Counted from the stretch's first letter, positions 27,135 to 36,178 are shown. The stretch is 64,000 nt of DNA from Microbacterium saperdae (GCF_006716345.1 NZ_VFOX01000002.1:930001-994000), one strand, 5' to 3'. Program-made: numbers and translations. The notes: generated by a model not told the origin, from the sequence alone.

Positions 27135-30100
27135 GAGTCAAGCTGACCCTGCGTCGACCCGCAGCTCCCCTGACCGACGTGGTGGTGATGGCGGACTCGA
27201 CGGCGACGATCGCCGATGTCGCACGCCAGATCGCGTCGACCGATCCGCTGCGCAGCATCGCCGCCGGCCCCGCCGATGTGCTCACGCTGTCGGTGGCGCC
27301 GCCGACCAGCGATCAGACGACCATGCTGAACCCCGACCTGCTCGTGGGCGATGCGCCGATCGGCTCCGGCTTCCTCGCCGAAGTCGTCAACGTCGGGCCC
27401 AACCGCGCCTCCGTCGGCACTCTCGGTGCCCGGCCGGCCGCATTGCTCAGCGTGGTGTCCGGACCGGCATCCGGCCAGGAGTTCCCGCTGCCGATCGGGC
27501 ACTTCCTGATCGGGCGCGATGCCGCCAACGACGTCACGGTGGCTGATCCGCTGGTGTCGAAGCGTCACGCTCGCATCGAGGTCGCGTCGACCTTCGTCGA
27601 GCTCGTCGACCTCAACTCCGCCAACGGCATCCTCGTCGACGGCGGTCTCGTGCAGCGTCTGCGCGTGATCCCCGGCCAACGGTTCACGCTGGGCGACTGC
27701 GAGTTCGTGGTGCACCTGGTCAGCGACTTCGACGGCTCCGCCGACGGCGACCCCGTGCTCGAGCGCGGCGGAGCACTCATGTTCAACCGCAGCCCGCGGG
27801 TCGAGGAGCGGTTCACGGGCGAGGAGATCGACGAGCCGCGGTACCCCCGCGACCAGCCGTCACGACTGTTCCCCTGGCCCATGCTGGTCGCGCCCATCCT
27901 GCTCGCGATGACGATGTACAGCCTCACCGGCCGTCCGGCCTCGCTGCTGATGGCGGCGGCGTCGCCCATGATGATGTTCGGCAACTTCATCTCGCAGAAG
28001 ACGAACATCGGGCAGCGTCTGCGCAAAGAGGTCGAGTCCTTCGAGGAGCAGTTCGAGCGGCTCGAGGAGAAGCTGTACCACTCCCATCCCAAGGAACGCG
28101 AGGTGCGGCAGAACGAGGTGCCCGCCGTCGCGGTCGTGTTCGACGAGGCGATGCGCCTCGGCCCGCTGCTGTGGACGCGCAGGCCCGAGCACTGGAACTT
28201 CCTGTCGGTGCGGCTCGGCGTGTGCGACGACATCGCGCGCACGCGCATCAAGCGCACCGACACTCCGGAGGCGCTCGTCGAGTACGTCGAGCGCGTCGAC
28301 CGCTTGGAGGAGCGCTACCGCACGATCACCGAGGTGCCGATCCTGGAGTCGCTCCAGAGCGTCGGCTCGATCGGCGTCGCCGGACCCACGTCGCTCGCGA
28401 GCGACGCCCTGCGAGGGATCGCGGTCCAGCTGTTCGGCACGCACTCCCCGAACGAGCTGGTCACGGTCGCCCTCACCGAACCGGGCTGGGCGAACGAGCT
28501 GGACTGGCTCAAGTGGCTGCCGCACACCTCCAGCGAGCGGAACCCCTTCAAGGACATGCCGCTGGCGGACTCCGCCTCCACCGGCACGGCGCTGCTCAGC
28601 GGTCTCGAGGAGATCGTGCTGCGCCGCTCGCGCGAGTCGAAGTCCGCGCGTCCTCCCTACGGCGCGGACTGGGATCCGATGCGCTACGGCACCGACGTCA
28701 AGCGGGCGGCCGAGGACGCCACCTTCCCCGGACAGACCGCGATCCTGGTCATCGTCACCAACGACGCCCCCGTCGACCGCGCTCGTCTGACCCAGATCCT
28801 GGAGCGCGGCGCCGACGTCGGCGTGTACGCCCTGTTCGTGGCTCCCGTGGTCGAGGCGCTGCCGGCGGCCTGCCGCACGTTCGTCGATGTCGGCAAGGGC
28901 CTCGACGACGCCACGGTCGGCACCGTGCGCAGTGGCGTGGACTACCGCGGCGCCCAGGTCGAGGGCGTCTCGCACGCCTACATGATGATGTTCGCCAAGC
29001 GCCTGGCTCCGGTCGTCGACTCCAGCACCGTGATCGAGGATGCCTCCGACATCCCGAACTCGGTCAGCTTCCTCTCGCTGGTGGGCGCCGAGATCGCGGA
29101 GGACGCGAACGCGGTCATCGACCGCTGGCGGCAGAACAACACGATCATCGATCGCTCCGGAGCACCCCAGTCGCGACTCAAGAAGGCCGGCAACCTGCGC
29201 GCGATCATCGGTCAGTCGCAGACGGATGCCATGACCCTCGATCTGCGTCTGCAGGGCCCGCACGCGCTGGTCGGAGGAACGACCGGCGCGGGCAAGAGCG
29301 AGTTCCTCCAGGCATGGGTGCTCGGCATGGCGGCGGCGCACAGCCCCGACCGCGTCACCTTCCTGTTCGTCGACTACAAGGGTGGGTCTGCCTTCGCGGA
29401 CTGCGTCGACCTCCCGCACACCGTGGGACTGGTCACCGACCTGAGCCCGCACCTCGTGCGCCGCGCGCTCACGAGTCTGCGTGCCGAGCTGCACCACCGC
29501 GAGCACCTCTTCAACCGCAAGAAGGCGAAGGATCTGCTCGAGCTCGAGAAGCGCCGCGACCCCGAGACGCCGCCCGCGCTGGTTCTCGTGATCGACGAGT
29601 TCGCGGCGCTCGCCGGAGAAGTGCCGGAGTTCGTGGACGGCGTGGTCGACATCGCCCAGCGCGGTCGCTCGCTCGGCATCCACCTGATCATGGCGACGCA
29701 GCGTCCGGCCGGCGTGATCAAGGACAACCTGCGCGCGAACACCAACCTGCGCGTCGCGCTGCGCATGGCCGACGAGTCGGATTCGAAGGACGTCGTGGAC
29801 GATCCGGTGGCGGCGACCTTCTCGCCTTCGCTGCCCGGTCGTGGCATCGCGAAGACCGGCCCTGGGCGCCTCGTGCCGTTCCAGTCCGCCTATGCCGGAG
29901 GATGGACGACCGAGGAGGCGCAGGTCGCCGAGGTCAAGGTCGCCGAGCTCCGATTCGGCTCGATCCAGACCTGGGAGGCCGAGCAGGCGCCGGAGTCCGA
30001 CTCGCACGACGAGGACCTCGGGCCCAACGACCAGAAGCGCATCGTGGCGACCCTCGTGAGCGCCGCGCGTCAGGCCCGCATCCCCGCTCCTCGTCGGCCC

Positions 30101-31642
30101 TGGCTCGACGATCTGGAGGGCGCTGTCGACATCCGCGATCTGCCCGTCCTCGGTGACGGACAGGTGCTGCTCGGCAAGATGGACGTCCCGGAGCGCCAGC
30201 TCCAGGAGCCTGCCTACTTCCACCCGGACAAGGACGGTTCGCTGCTGGTCTACGGCACCAGCGGATCCGGCAAGTCGACCGTGCTGCGCACGATCGCGAT
30301 CGCCGCCGGCTTCGATCCGGCGCACTCGAACGTCGAGGTCTACGGTCTCGACTTCGGATCAGGATCCCTCAAGAGCCTCGAGGTGCTGCCGCACGTCGGA
30401 TCGGTCATCTCCGGCGACGACTCCGAGCGCGTGCAGCGCGTTCTCCGCTCGCTCGCCAGGGTGCTCGACGACCGCGGCAAGCGCTTCAGCGCGGCGAACG
30501 CCTCCAGCCTCACCGAGTACCGCGAGATCAGCGGGAGGGATGAGGCGCGCATCCTGTTCCTGATCGACGGGTTCCCCCAGTTCCGGGCGGAGTGGGAGTC
30601 GACCACGGCGCGCATGCCGTTCTACCAGACCTTCATGCGCATCCTCGGCGAGGGACGTCCGCTCGGCGTCCATGTGATCGCGAGCGCCGACCGCTCGGGT
30701 TCGGTGCCGACCGCGGTCAGCGCGAACGTCTCGCGTCGCGTGGTGCTGCGCCTCTCGGACGAGTCCGGCTACGCGATGCTGAACGCGCCGAAGGACGTGC
30801 TGGACGAGCGCTCGGCGCCCGGTCGCGCGATCGTGGATGGGCGAGAGACCCAGATCGCGACGCTCGGAGGCACTCCGAACGTCGCGGAGCAGACCAAGCT
30901 CCTCGAGAAGCTCGCCGAGTCCCTGCGCGACGCCGGTGCGCGGGAGGTGCCGGAGATCGGCGCCCTGCCCACGCGCCTGTCGTTGCGCGATCTGCCCGAT
31001 CGCCTGGGCGAGTTCCCGGTGCTCGGTGTCGCGGAGGACACGCTGGCTGCCCGCGACTTCGATCCGGTCGGCACGTTCGTCGTCGCCGGTCCGCCGTCGT
31101 CGGGCAAGACCAACGCCCTCAAGGCGATCATCACCTCGATGCGCCGTCTCGACCCGCAGGTCAAGCTCTTCCACTTCGGGGGACGCCGCGCGCAGCTCAA
31201 GGACTACGTCGAGTGGACGCGCAGCGCGGTGACGCCGGAAGACGCCAAGGAGCTGGCCAAGGAGATCACCGAGATCGCCACAGACGAGACGATGGGCGTG
31301 CGTCTGCTGATCGTCGTCGAGGATGTTCCGCAGTTCGCGGACAGCCCGGCCGAGCGCGAGATGAAGGCGCTGTTCCAGGCCGTCAACCGCAGCGATCACC
31401 TGCTCATCGGCGACGCCGACGTGACCCAGGTCACCAGCGGCTTCGGGTTCATCGCGGACTTCAAGGCCGGCCGCAAGGGCATCATCCTCAAGCCGGATGC
31501 CTTCGACGGCGACGCGGTGTTCAAGGTGCCGTTCCCGAAGGTCAAGCGCACCGACTTCCCGGAGGGACGAGGGATCTTCGTGCAGGCGGGTCGTCAGGTC
31601 ACCGTGCAGCTGCCGTTGGTGGATGCCGAGAGGAAGGCGTGA
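27131..31642 (+). CDS. Type VII secretion motor: FHA-FtsK/SpoIIIE three-ATPase protein (EssC/EccC-like)
   Basis: 1503 residues. It has an N-terminal beta-grasp-like stretch (about 1-95), an FHA domain (about 100-195; LIGRD, SKRH, SANG) and two membrane helices (about 246-285). Three FtsK/SpoIIIE ATPase domains follow with Walker A motifs GGTTGAGKS (about residue 714), GTSGSGKS (about 1041) and GPPSSGKT (about 1319). Walker B motifs LVLVIDEFA and ILFLIDGF are visible in the first two. All three ATPases look intact. A single chain with N-terminal FHA is the plan of Firmicutes EssC/YukBA (which has two FHA domains) rather than the split mycobacterial EccCa/EccCb. It ends the operon and directly precedes the WXG100-type cassettes, its presumed substrates. 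Confidence 0.92.
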   Translation: MRVKLTLRRPAAPLTDVVVMADSTATIADVARQIASTDPLRSIAAGPADVLTLSVAPPTSDQTTMLNPDLLVGDAPIGSGFLAEVVNVGPNRASVGTLGARPAALLSVVSGPASGQEFPLPIGHFLIGRDAANDVTVADPLVSKRHARIEVASTFVELVDLNSANGILVDGGLVQRLRVIPGQRFTLGDCEFVVHLVSDFDGSADGDPVLERGGALMFNRSPRVEERFTGEEIDEPRYPRDQPSRLFPWPMLVAPILLAMTMYSLTGRPASLLMAAASPMMMFGNFISQKTNIGQRLRKEVESFEEQFERLEEKLYHSHPKEREVRQNEVPAVAVVFDEAMRLGPLLWTRRPEHWNFLSVRLGVCDDIARTRIKRTDTPEALVEYVERVDRLEERYRTITEVPILESLQSVGSIGVAGPTSLASDALRGIAVQLFGTHSPNELVTVALTEPGWANELDWLKWLPHTSSERNPFKDMPLADSASTGTALLSGLEEIVLRRSRESKSARPPYGADWDPMRYGTDVKRAAEDATFPGQTAILVIVTNDAPVDRARLTQILERGADVGVYALFVAPVVEALPAACRTFVDVGKGLDDATVGTVRSGVDYRGAQVEGVSHAYMMMFAKRLAPVVDSSTVIEDASDIPNSVSFLSLVGAEIAEDANAVIDRWRQNNTIIDRSGAPQSRLKKAGNLRAIIGQSQTDAMTLDLRLQGPHALVGGTTGAGKSEFLQAWVLGMAAAHSPDRVTFLFVDYKGGSAFADCVDLPHTVGLVTDLSPHLVRRALTSLRAELHHREHLFNRKKAKDLLELEKRRDPETPPALVLVIDEFAALAGEVPEFVDGVVDIAQRGRSLGIHLIMATQRPAGVIKDNLRANTNLRVALRMADESDSKDVVDDPVAATFSPSLPGRGIAKTGPGRLVPFQSAYAGGWTTEEAQVAEVKVAELRFGSIQTWEAEQAPESDSHDEDLGPNDQKRIVATLVSAARQARIPAPRRPWLDDLEGAVDIRDLPVLGDGQVLLGKMDVPERQLQEPAYFHPDKDGSLLVYGTSGSGKSTVLRTIAIAAGFDPAHSNVEVYGLDFGSGSLKSLEVLPHVGSVISGDDSERVQRVLRSLARVLDDRGKRFSAANASSLTEYREISGRDEARILFLIDGFPQFRAEWESTTARMPFYQTFMRILGEGRPLGVHVIASADRSGSVPTAVSANVSRRVVLRLSDESGYAMLNAPKDVLDERSAPGRAIVDGRETQIATLGGTPNVAEQTKLLEKLAESLRDAGAREVPEIGALPTRLSLRDLPDRLGEFPVLGVAEDTLAARDFDPVGTFVVAGPPSSGKTNALKAIITSMRRLDPQVKLFHFGGRRAQLKDYVEWTRSAVTPEDAKELAKEITEIATDETMGVRLLIVVEDVPQFADSPAEREMKALFQAVNRSDHLLIGDADVTQVTSGFGFIADFKAGRKGIILKPDAFDGDAVFKVPFPKVKRTDFPEGRGIFVQAGRQVTVQLPLVDAERKA

Positions 31643-31692
31643 CTCGATGGGGAGTTGTCCCCATCGAGAACACGTGTGGTTCTCTCTAGGGT
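31643..31692 (+). promoter_or_regulatory. Palindromic promoter B (cassette 1)
   Basis: The longest copy: 11-bp perfect arms CTCGATGGGGA and TCCCCATCGAG around GTTG (31643-31668), starting at the first base after the ATPase stop codon. The -10 box TAGGGT (31687-31692) lies 22 bases past the CCCCAT. A hairpin in this position might also terminate the upstream transcript, but the conserved spacing to a -10 box argues for a regulator site. Confidence 0.7.
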
Positions 31693-31769
31693 GAGGAGGG
31701 GCCGCATCATGCAGGTCGCAATGCGGGCAGCCGTCACAGGTCGTTCGATGGAATCGAGGGGGTATCGCC

Positions 31770-32105
31770 GTGGGAACTGACATCAACATCCCCATGTCGC
31801 AACTGGAGCGTCTGAACACGTCGTTGGGCAACATCATCGCGGAGTTCGAGAGCGCCGGTTCACGCAGCGACGCCTTGGAATCCGCGATCGGATCCCCGCA
31901 CGGTGAGACGGCTCTGCGCAGCGAGGTCAGTCGCTTCGAGAGCGACTGGAACGACAAGCGCGACACTCTGAAGTCAAAGCTCGAGAGCGCGAAGGAGCGC
32001 GTCGTCGATTTCGTCGCGGCGTGGACGGACTTCGACCTCGAGGCGGCGAAGAGCCTCGACACCACCGAGAACCCCTCGCAGGTCGAACCGAACGGGGCGC
32101 GCTGA
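31770..32105 (+). CDS. Small WXG100-like helical protein, cassette 1
   Basis: A 111-residue, mostly alpha-helical protein with no signal peptide or membrane helix. A Trp lies near the middle (ESDWNDKRDT) between two predicted long helices, as in WXG100 proteins, but the WxG motif itself is absent. By position (first gene after the palindromic promoter, 1 base before the larger cassette protein) it is probably the helical partner or targeting factor of that protein. GTG start with GAGGGGG about 6 bases upstream. Confidence 0.6.
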   Translation: MGTDINIPMSQLERLNTSLGNIIAEFESAGSRSDALESAIGSPHGETALRSEVSRFESDWNDKRDTLKSKLESAKERVVDFVAAWTDFDLEAAKSLDTTENPSQVEPNGAR

Positions 32106-32106
32106 C

Positions 32107-33369
32107 ATGGACCGGACACCCACCGCAGGCAAGCAGTACGAGATCATCGCGATCGCAGGGGACGCCGCCGCGATCGAACGCCGCGGCCTCGAGATCGAGA
32201 GCCTCGGCGACCAGATGCTCGGCGCGGCCGATCTGCTCGACACGATCGACCTGGGAGCCGAGTGCCGGGGGAAGAGCCTCGACGCGATGAAGGGCGACGT
32301 CACCGACGTCAAGGACGATCTGCGCAAGGCGGGCGAGCGATACCAGCCCAGCGGCACGCACATCACCGAGTATGCGCGGACGCTCGACGGGGTGCAGACG
32401 ACGTTGAGCACCCTGATCCCCGACCTCGAGGATCTCTGGAACGCCTATCAGACCACGGCCGGCAGCTATGAGGACGACTCGAAGCTCCCGGAGCCCGAAG
32501 AGGGCGAATCCACGGATGACCGCACGTCTCTCGCCGACGTCGACGGCGACCACGACGCCTGGAAGACCAAGGCCGTCGAGTATGAGGGCGCGTACGACAC
32601 GTGGTGGGAGGCCTACGAGAAGGCCAGGACGGGCATCCAGACCGCGAACGACGAGGGCGTCAAGGACTCCTGGTGGGACGACCAGCTGCCCTGGCTGGAG
32701 ACGCTCGGCACGATCCTCTCCTACGCGGGAATCGTGCTGGCCGTCGCTGCCTGCATCATCGGCGGTCCGTTCATCCTCGCAGCGGCGATCATCGGTCTGG
32801 CTGCGCTCGCCGTCACGGTGTGGAAGGTCAGCTGCGGACGCGGAAACGGGTGGGACATCGCCATGGCTGCCGTCGGGGTCTTCCCGTTCGGCAAGGCTTT
32901 CGCACTCGTCAAGGGGATGCGAGCGGCCCCGGGGCTGGCGACGCTCGGACGCGGTCTGCTCGGCATGGGTGGCGACATGGTCGGCGCCGGCTGGCGGGGT
33001 GGCTCGCGGCTGACCGGCGTCCTGGCCGAAGGACGTCTGGGGCAGGTGTTCCACGCCGGTGGTGCCGTCAACCGCAACGGCACATCGGTGATGCGCAACT
33101 TCTTCAACGGCCTGGAGTCGCCGTCCGTGCTCAGCAGACTGCTCCGTGGAGGCGAGGGGTCCTGGGCGGGCGCGATCGGCGACGGGGCATCCGGTCTCTC
33201 GAACGCGGCGTTCAACAACCTCCGGTCGTTCCTCGGCAACACGCCGAACGGCAGCGTCATGGACGACATGCTGTCCGGTGGCAATGCCGCGCTCGATTTC
33301 CTCGACAACCTCGGCAAGGCCGGAGCGGGCTTCGCCTACGACCGGTCGACGAGCGGCTGGGGCATCTGA
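32107..33369 (+). CDS. Putative type VII-secreted protein with membrane-insertion segment, cassette 1
   Basis: 420 residues. The N-terminal 190 or so are helical and polar (it contains YDTWWEAYEKA), like the targeting halves of LXG/PPE-type substrates. A hydrophobic hairpin follows (about 197-240, ILSYAGIVLAVAACIIGGPF and the helix after it), then a Gly-rich C-terminal region ending STSGWGI. I see no catalytic motif or Sec signal. Context points to secretion by the upstream motor. It could be a pore-forming effector or a membrane-associated component. Its stop overlaps the next start (TGATG). Confidence 0.65.
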   Translation: MDRTPTAGKQYEIIAIAGDAAAIERRGLEIESLGDQMLGAADLLDTIDLGAECRGKSLDAMKGDVTDVKDDLRKAGERYQPSGTHITEYARTLDGVQTTLSTLIPDLEDLWNAYQTTAGSYEDDSKLPEPEEGESTDDRTSLADVDGDHDAWKTKAVEYEGAYDTWWEAYEKARTGIQTANDEGVKDSWWDDQLPWLETLGTILSYAGIVLAVAACIIGGPFILAAAIIGLAALAVTVWKVSCGRGNGWDIAMAAVGVFPFGKAFALVKGMRAAPGLATLGRGLLGMGGDMVGAGWRGGSRLTGVLAEGRLGQVFHAGGAVNRNGTSVMRNFFNGLESPSVLSRLLRGGEGSWAGAIGDGASGLSNAAFNNLRSFLGNTPNGSVMDDMLSGGNAALDFLDNLGKAGAGFAYDRSTSGWGI

Positions 33370-33917
33370 TGCGGACCATCGAGGTCGATCTCGACGATCG
33401 CTGGCTGCTGCCGGTGCCTTCGGGCGGCGATCCGGTGATCTGGGCGAACGAGAAGGTCGCGACGCTGCAGTCCGAGCCGGATCGCGATCCCGCGGAGACC
33501 GTCGATGCCCTCGTCGCCCTCACCGCGAGCGCGGATCCGACCGCGTTCGCCACGCTGCTGTTCTGCCCCGACGGGTTGCCCGGACGCGCACTCGTGGCGG
33601 TCTACGCGGCGGAGAGCGATCTCTCCTCCCTCGACGACCTGCCCGAGCTCGCGCCCGCCGCACTGCCGCGGCAGGTTCTCCCGTTGCGCGAGCACGATCC
33701 CACGGTGGGTCGGATCATCTCGACGATCACCCAGGTGCCGGACGTCGGCATCCTGGGGACCCTGCACTACGAACTGCTGCGCGACGGCGCACTGCTGGAG
33801 GTCGTCGTGACCAGTCCGAGTCTTCCCCATCTCGGTGCGGGGATGCCGGTGTTCGAAGAGCTCATCGAGCGCATCATCGTGGCCCCGAGCGGATCGGGAG
33901 AGCATGTCACTGCGTGA
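33369..33917 (+). CDS. Uncharacterised cassette 1 protein (182 aa)
   Basis: 182 residues, soluble, with no signal peptide. It has an acidic N-terminal strand (MRTIEVDLDDRWLLPVPSGG) and alternating strands and helices. I do not recognise the family. Its position just after a putative secreted protein, and coupling by overlapping codons on both sides, suggests a chaperone (EspG-like role) or immunity factor; that is inference only. The next ATG lies 14 bases inside its 3' end. Confidence 0.6.
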   Translation: MRTIEVDLDDRWLLPVPSGGDPVIWANEKVATLQSEPDRDPAETVDALVALTASADPTAFATLLFCPDGLPGRALVAVYAAESDLSSLDDLPELAPAALPRQVLPLREHDPTVGRIISTITQVPDVGILGTLHYELLRDGALLEVVVTSPSLPHLGAGMPVFEELIERIIVAPSGSGEHVTA

Positions 33918-34521
33918 GGAACTGCTCGGGCTCTCCTCGGGGACACCCCGCTTCCGGATCCTGCTCCCTGCGGAGTGGGCGAGCTGGCCGGTGACCCCGG
34001 AGCTGGGCGCACAGATCGAGCAGCGGACCCGGCCTGCGTTCGCGCGAGCCGGTCGCCCCGACCTCGACGGCGTGTTCACCGCGCAGCTCAACAGCGCGAT
34101 GAAAGGGCTGGCCGAAGCGGGTGCGAAGTACGTGTTCCTCCCCTCGGAGCGCACACCGGGAAAGGACCCGCTCGCGCTGTCGATGATCGCGACGTTCATC
34201 GATTCGCCGGACGGACCGCTCGACGCGTGGGTCACGTCGCGGATCCGTGACGGAGCCGAGCTGCTCGATACGGAGGGGCGGATCGTCTACTGGCGCGACC
34301 GCAGGGCGGGACTCGACGACGAGACGCATCGCGCGCAGAGCATCTACGTGATCTCGGTCCCCGGCACGAACCGCCGGAAGGCGCTCATGCTGACCGGCAG
34401 CACGATCGTCGGTGCCGAGACAGCCGATGACGACGAGTACGCTGTCGCCGTGCGAATGATCTTCGATGCGATGGCATCAACTGTGACCTGGGTGGCCGAC
34501 GACGTGGACGCCGACGAGTGA
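33904..34521 (+). CDS. Uncharacterised cassette 1 protein (205 aa)
   Basis: 205 residues, soluble alpha/beta protein without signal or membrane segments, starting MSLREELLGLSSGTPRFRIL. I recognise no family. It overlaps the preceding gene by 14 bases and the next by 4 (GTGA), so it is made together with them. Its general style (RFRILLPAEW, VYWRDRRAG, then ALMLTGSTIV) resembles the 211-residue protein in the same position of cassette 2 (VWQRMPQGWIEFRAL, later TVLIMGMCSDP). The two may be distant relatives with a shared chaperone or immunity role. Confidence 0.6.
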   Translation: MSLREELLGLSSGTPRFRILLPAEWASWPVTPELGAQIEQRTRPAFARAGRPDLDGVFTAQLNSAMKGLAEAGAKYVFLPSERTPGKDPLALSMIATFIDSPDGPLDAWVTSRIRDGAELLDTEGRIVYWRDRRAGLDDETHRAQSIYVISVPGTNRRKALMLTGSTIVGAETADDDEYAVAVRMIFDAMASTVTWVADDVDADE

Positions 34522-35393
34522 AGCCGGTGACCCGTCTCTCGGGAGACGACTCTGCCGTCCGGGAGGTGGGAGCGGCGGCCGTGAAGGCGCTCGGTGCGGA
34601 TCCGCAGGCCGCCTCCGCGCTCTTCAGCCGACTCTGGAAGCTGCATCTGCGCCGTGCGCGATTCGTGACGAGTGCCACGGCGCAACCGGTGTCGTCGTCC
34701 GCAGCGCCACCCGAGCGCGAGTCGGGTGCGCTGTATCGCACGGTCTGGGGTGTGCTGCTCGGCATCGGACTCGTCGCCGCGCTGGTCCAGGCCGTGATGC
34801 TCGGACCCGCCGACCGGAGGAACTCGTTCATGGACCCGAGCACCGCGCTCGCGGTCGCTCTCGTCGCGGGTGTGATCGCGATCCCGGCGCTGCTCATCGT
34901 GCTGGTGCTGCGCGTGCCCGACCACAAGAGCGCGCGGACGGGCGAGACCCTCGCCGTGCTGGTCGGGCTGATCTGCGGAGGCATCCTGGTCTTCCGCCTC
35001 GTGGTCGGTGGCAGCGACGATCGCGGATTCGACCCGCAGGATCTCGTGGCGTGGCTGCCGATGACCGCGGTGAGCGTGTTGTTGATCATCGGCATCGCGG
35101 TTCGGAGCGATCTGGTGCGACGGCGCTCCGTGGGGCCGGCTCCGGCCGGCTCGGCCGGAGCGCAGACGGACTCTGTCCGGGAGATGCGCCGTGAGGCCGA
35201 GTGGGCGGCATCGTCCACGCGACAGGATGCGACGGCGAAGACCGACTGGCTGGCGCGGCTCGACCAGCTGGGCGAGCGGGGAGTCGACGCGGACAGCGTC
35301 GCCCAGGCGCGGACCATGACGCCGGCCGCGTGGCTGACCTGGCTCGCCTACGACGGCGAGATCGACATCGCCGGAGTCATCCCACGCCCCTGA
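34518..35393 (+). CDS. Four-helix membrane protein, cassette 1
   Basis: 291 residues with about four membrane helices (VWGVLLGIGLVAALVQAVML, ALAVALVAGVIAIPALLIVL, LAVLVGLICGGILVFRLVV, MTAVSVLLIIGIAV). Cytoplasmic ends are Arg-rich, and the C-terminal soluble tail is about 95 residues. No known domain is visible. A similarly placed four-helix protein (221 aa) closes cassette 2. It may be the membrane immunity protein for the cassette's effector, or a secretion accessory (inference). GTG start overlapping the preceding stop. Confidence 0.6.
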   Translation: MKPVTRLSGDDSAVREVGAAAVKALGADPQAASALFSRLWKLHLRRARFVTSATAQPVSSSAAPPERESGALYRTVWGVLLGIGLVAALVQAVMLGPADRRNSFMDPSTALAVALVAGVIAIPALLIVLVLRVPDHKSARTGETLAVLVGLICGGILVFRLVVGGSDDRGFDPQDLVAWLPMTAVSVLLIIGIAVRSDLVRRRSVGPAPAGSAGAQTDSVREMRREAEWAASSTRQDATAKTDWLARLDQLGERGVDADSVAQARTMTPAAWLTWLAYDGEIDIAGVIPRP

Positions 35394-35417
35394 TGCGCGT
35401 CGGAGCGCGGGATGACG

Positions 35418-35465
35418 GATGGGGAGTTGTCCCCATCGACACCGTCGCCCGCGGGTCCGTAGTGT
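35418..35465 (+). promoter_or_regulatory. Palindromic promoter C (cassette 2)
   Basis: Perfect 8-bp arms GATGGGGA / TCCCCATC around GTTG (35418-35437) and a -10 box TAGTGT (35460-35465), 23 bases past the CCCCAT. The bases before the -10 (GTCCGTAG) are shared with promoter D. Expected transcript start is near 35472. Confidence 0.7.
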
Positions 35466-35475
35466 GAAAGCTGTC

Positions 35476-35490
35476 GGACCGGAGGGGTCC
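35476..35490 (+). other. 5' UTR hairpin, WXG100 copy 1
   Basis: GGACC / GGTCC with a GGAGG loop at the predicted 5' end of the transcript. A hairpin of different sequence but the same place and GGAG-type loop occurs at 39614-39630, so the structure rather than the sequence is kept. Confidence 0.4.
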
Positions 35491-35511
35491 TGATTCTCGA
35501 CGAACGAAGGA

Positions 35512-35813
35512 GTGGACGATGGCCGATTTCGGTGCGTCTTATGCAGAGATGGAGCAGGTGGCGTCGTCGCTGTCGCAGGCTCGTGATGACATTCAGGGTC
35601 AGCTGGACACGCTGAAGGGTCAGGTCGACACTCTTCTGGGTGATGACTTCAAGACGCAGCACGCGTCGGGCAAGTTCGGTGAGGGTTACACCGAGCTGAC
35701 CACGGGTCTGAAGACCGCGGTCGACGGCATCAACGACATGTCCGAGTCGCTGCTGGGCATGATGCGCGCGATCCAGGACCTGGACCAGCAGCTCGCCGGC
35801 AGCTGACACGAGG
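35512..35813 (+). repeat. 302-bp perfect direct repeat, copy 1
   Basis: Base-for-base identical to 39652-39953. It spans the last bases before the start codon, the whole WXG100-like gene and 7 bases past the stop. Sequence on both sides diverges at once. Confidence 0.95.
35519..35806 (+). CDS. WXG100-superfamily (EsxA-like) protein, copy 1
   Basis: 95 residues, predicted helical hairpin, no signal peptide: the size and shape of WXG100 type VII substrates. The inter-helix turn where WxG normally sits reads DDFKTQHASGKF, so the Trp and Gly are missing. A Met-rich second helix (MSESLLGMMRAIQD) ends in AGS without a YxxxD/E tail. AAGGAG lies 6 bases before the ATG. Several codons end in T (GGT, CGT, TCT), unlike the GC-rich neighbours. 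It has its own palindromic promoter and a strong terminator directly downstream, suggesting high independent expression. Identical to the protein at 39659. Confidence 0.82.
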   Translation: MADFGASYAEMEQVASSLSQARDDIQGQLDTLKGQVDTLLGDDFKTQHASGKFGEGYTELTTGLKTAVDGINDMSESLLGMMRAIQDLDQQLAGS

Positions 35814-35817
35814 ATTC

Positions 35818-35852
35818 AAGAGGGGTGCCGACCGGGGGTCGGCACCCCTCTT
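35818..35852 (+). terminator. Strong terminator inside cassette 2
   Basis: A 16-bp perfect stem (arms 35818-35833 and 35837-35852) with a GGG loop, ending in CTCTT. It lies between the WXG100 gene and the rest of the cassette, so most transcripts should stop after the small protein. Confidence 0.85.
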
Positions 35853-35875
35853 CCGACTCGACACGGAGAACAGTC

Positions 35876-36178
35876 ATGACGGATGTGAGTATCGACTTCG
35901 CCGCGATGGAGGCGAGCAGGACCGCGTACGCGAACATGCGCTCATCGCTCGACGCGGCGACAAGCGGACTGGGTGCCGTCTCCGGTGCCGCTGTGCCGCA
36001 GGACGAGCTGCGGCGGCGGCTCGAGGACCTTCACGACTCCTGGGGCGGCGGGCTCGACAAGCTCGGACGATACGCCGAGGATGCGAGCACGGGACTGCAG
36101 GGCATCCTCGAGGCGTTCCAGGGCCTCGATTCCGAGCTCGCCGCGAGCATGGAGCCCGAGGACGGAGCGGCGGCATGA
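35876..36178 (+). CDS. WXG100-like protein with canonical-type turn, cassette 2
   Basis: 100 residues, helix-turn-helix hairpin without signal peptide. The turn reads LHDSWGGGLDKL, so WGG matches the WxG pattern that the neighbouring 95-residue protein lacks. This may be the heterodimer partner (EsxB-like) of that protein or of the larger product encoded next. The ATG at 35876 follows ACGGAGAAC; the next gene overlaps its stop (ATGA). Confidence 0.75.
   Translation: MTDVSIDFAAMEASRTAYANMRSSLDAATSGLGAVSGAAVPQDELRRRLEDLHDSWGGGLDKLGRYAEDASTGLQGILEAFQGLDSELAASMEPEDGAAA

Noticed and set aside
31643..31668. The 11-bp inverted repeat after the motor gene as a simple terminator
   Set aside because: It lacks a T tract, and the same sequence recurs at fixed distance from a -10 box before two other cassettes, so a regulator site fits better, although a double role is possible.
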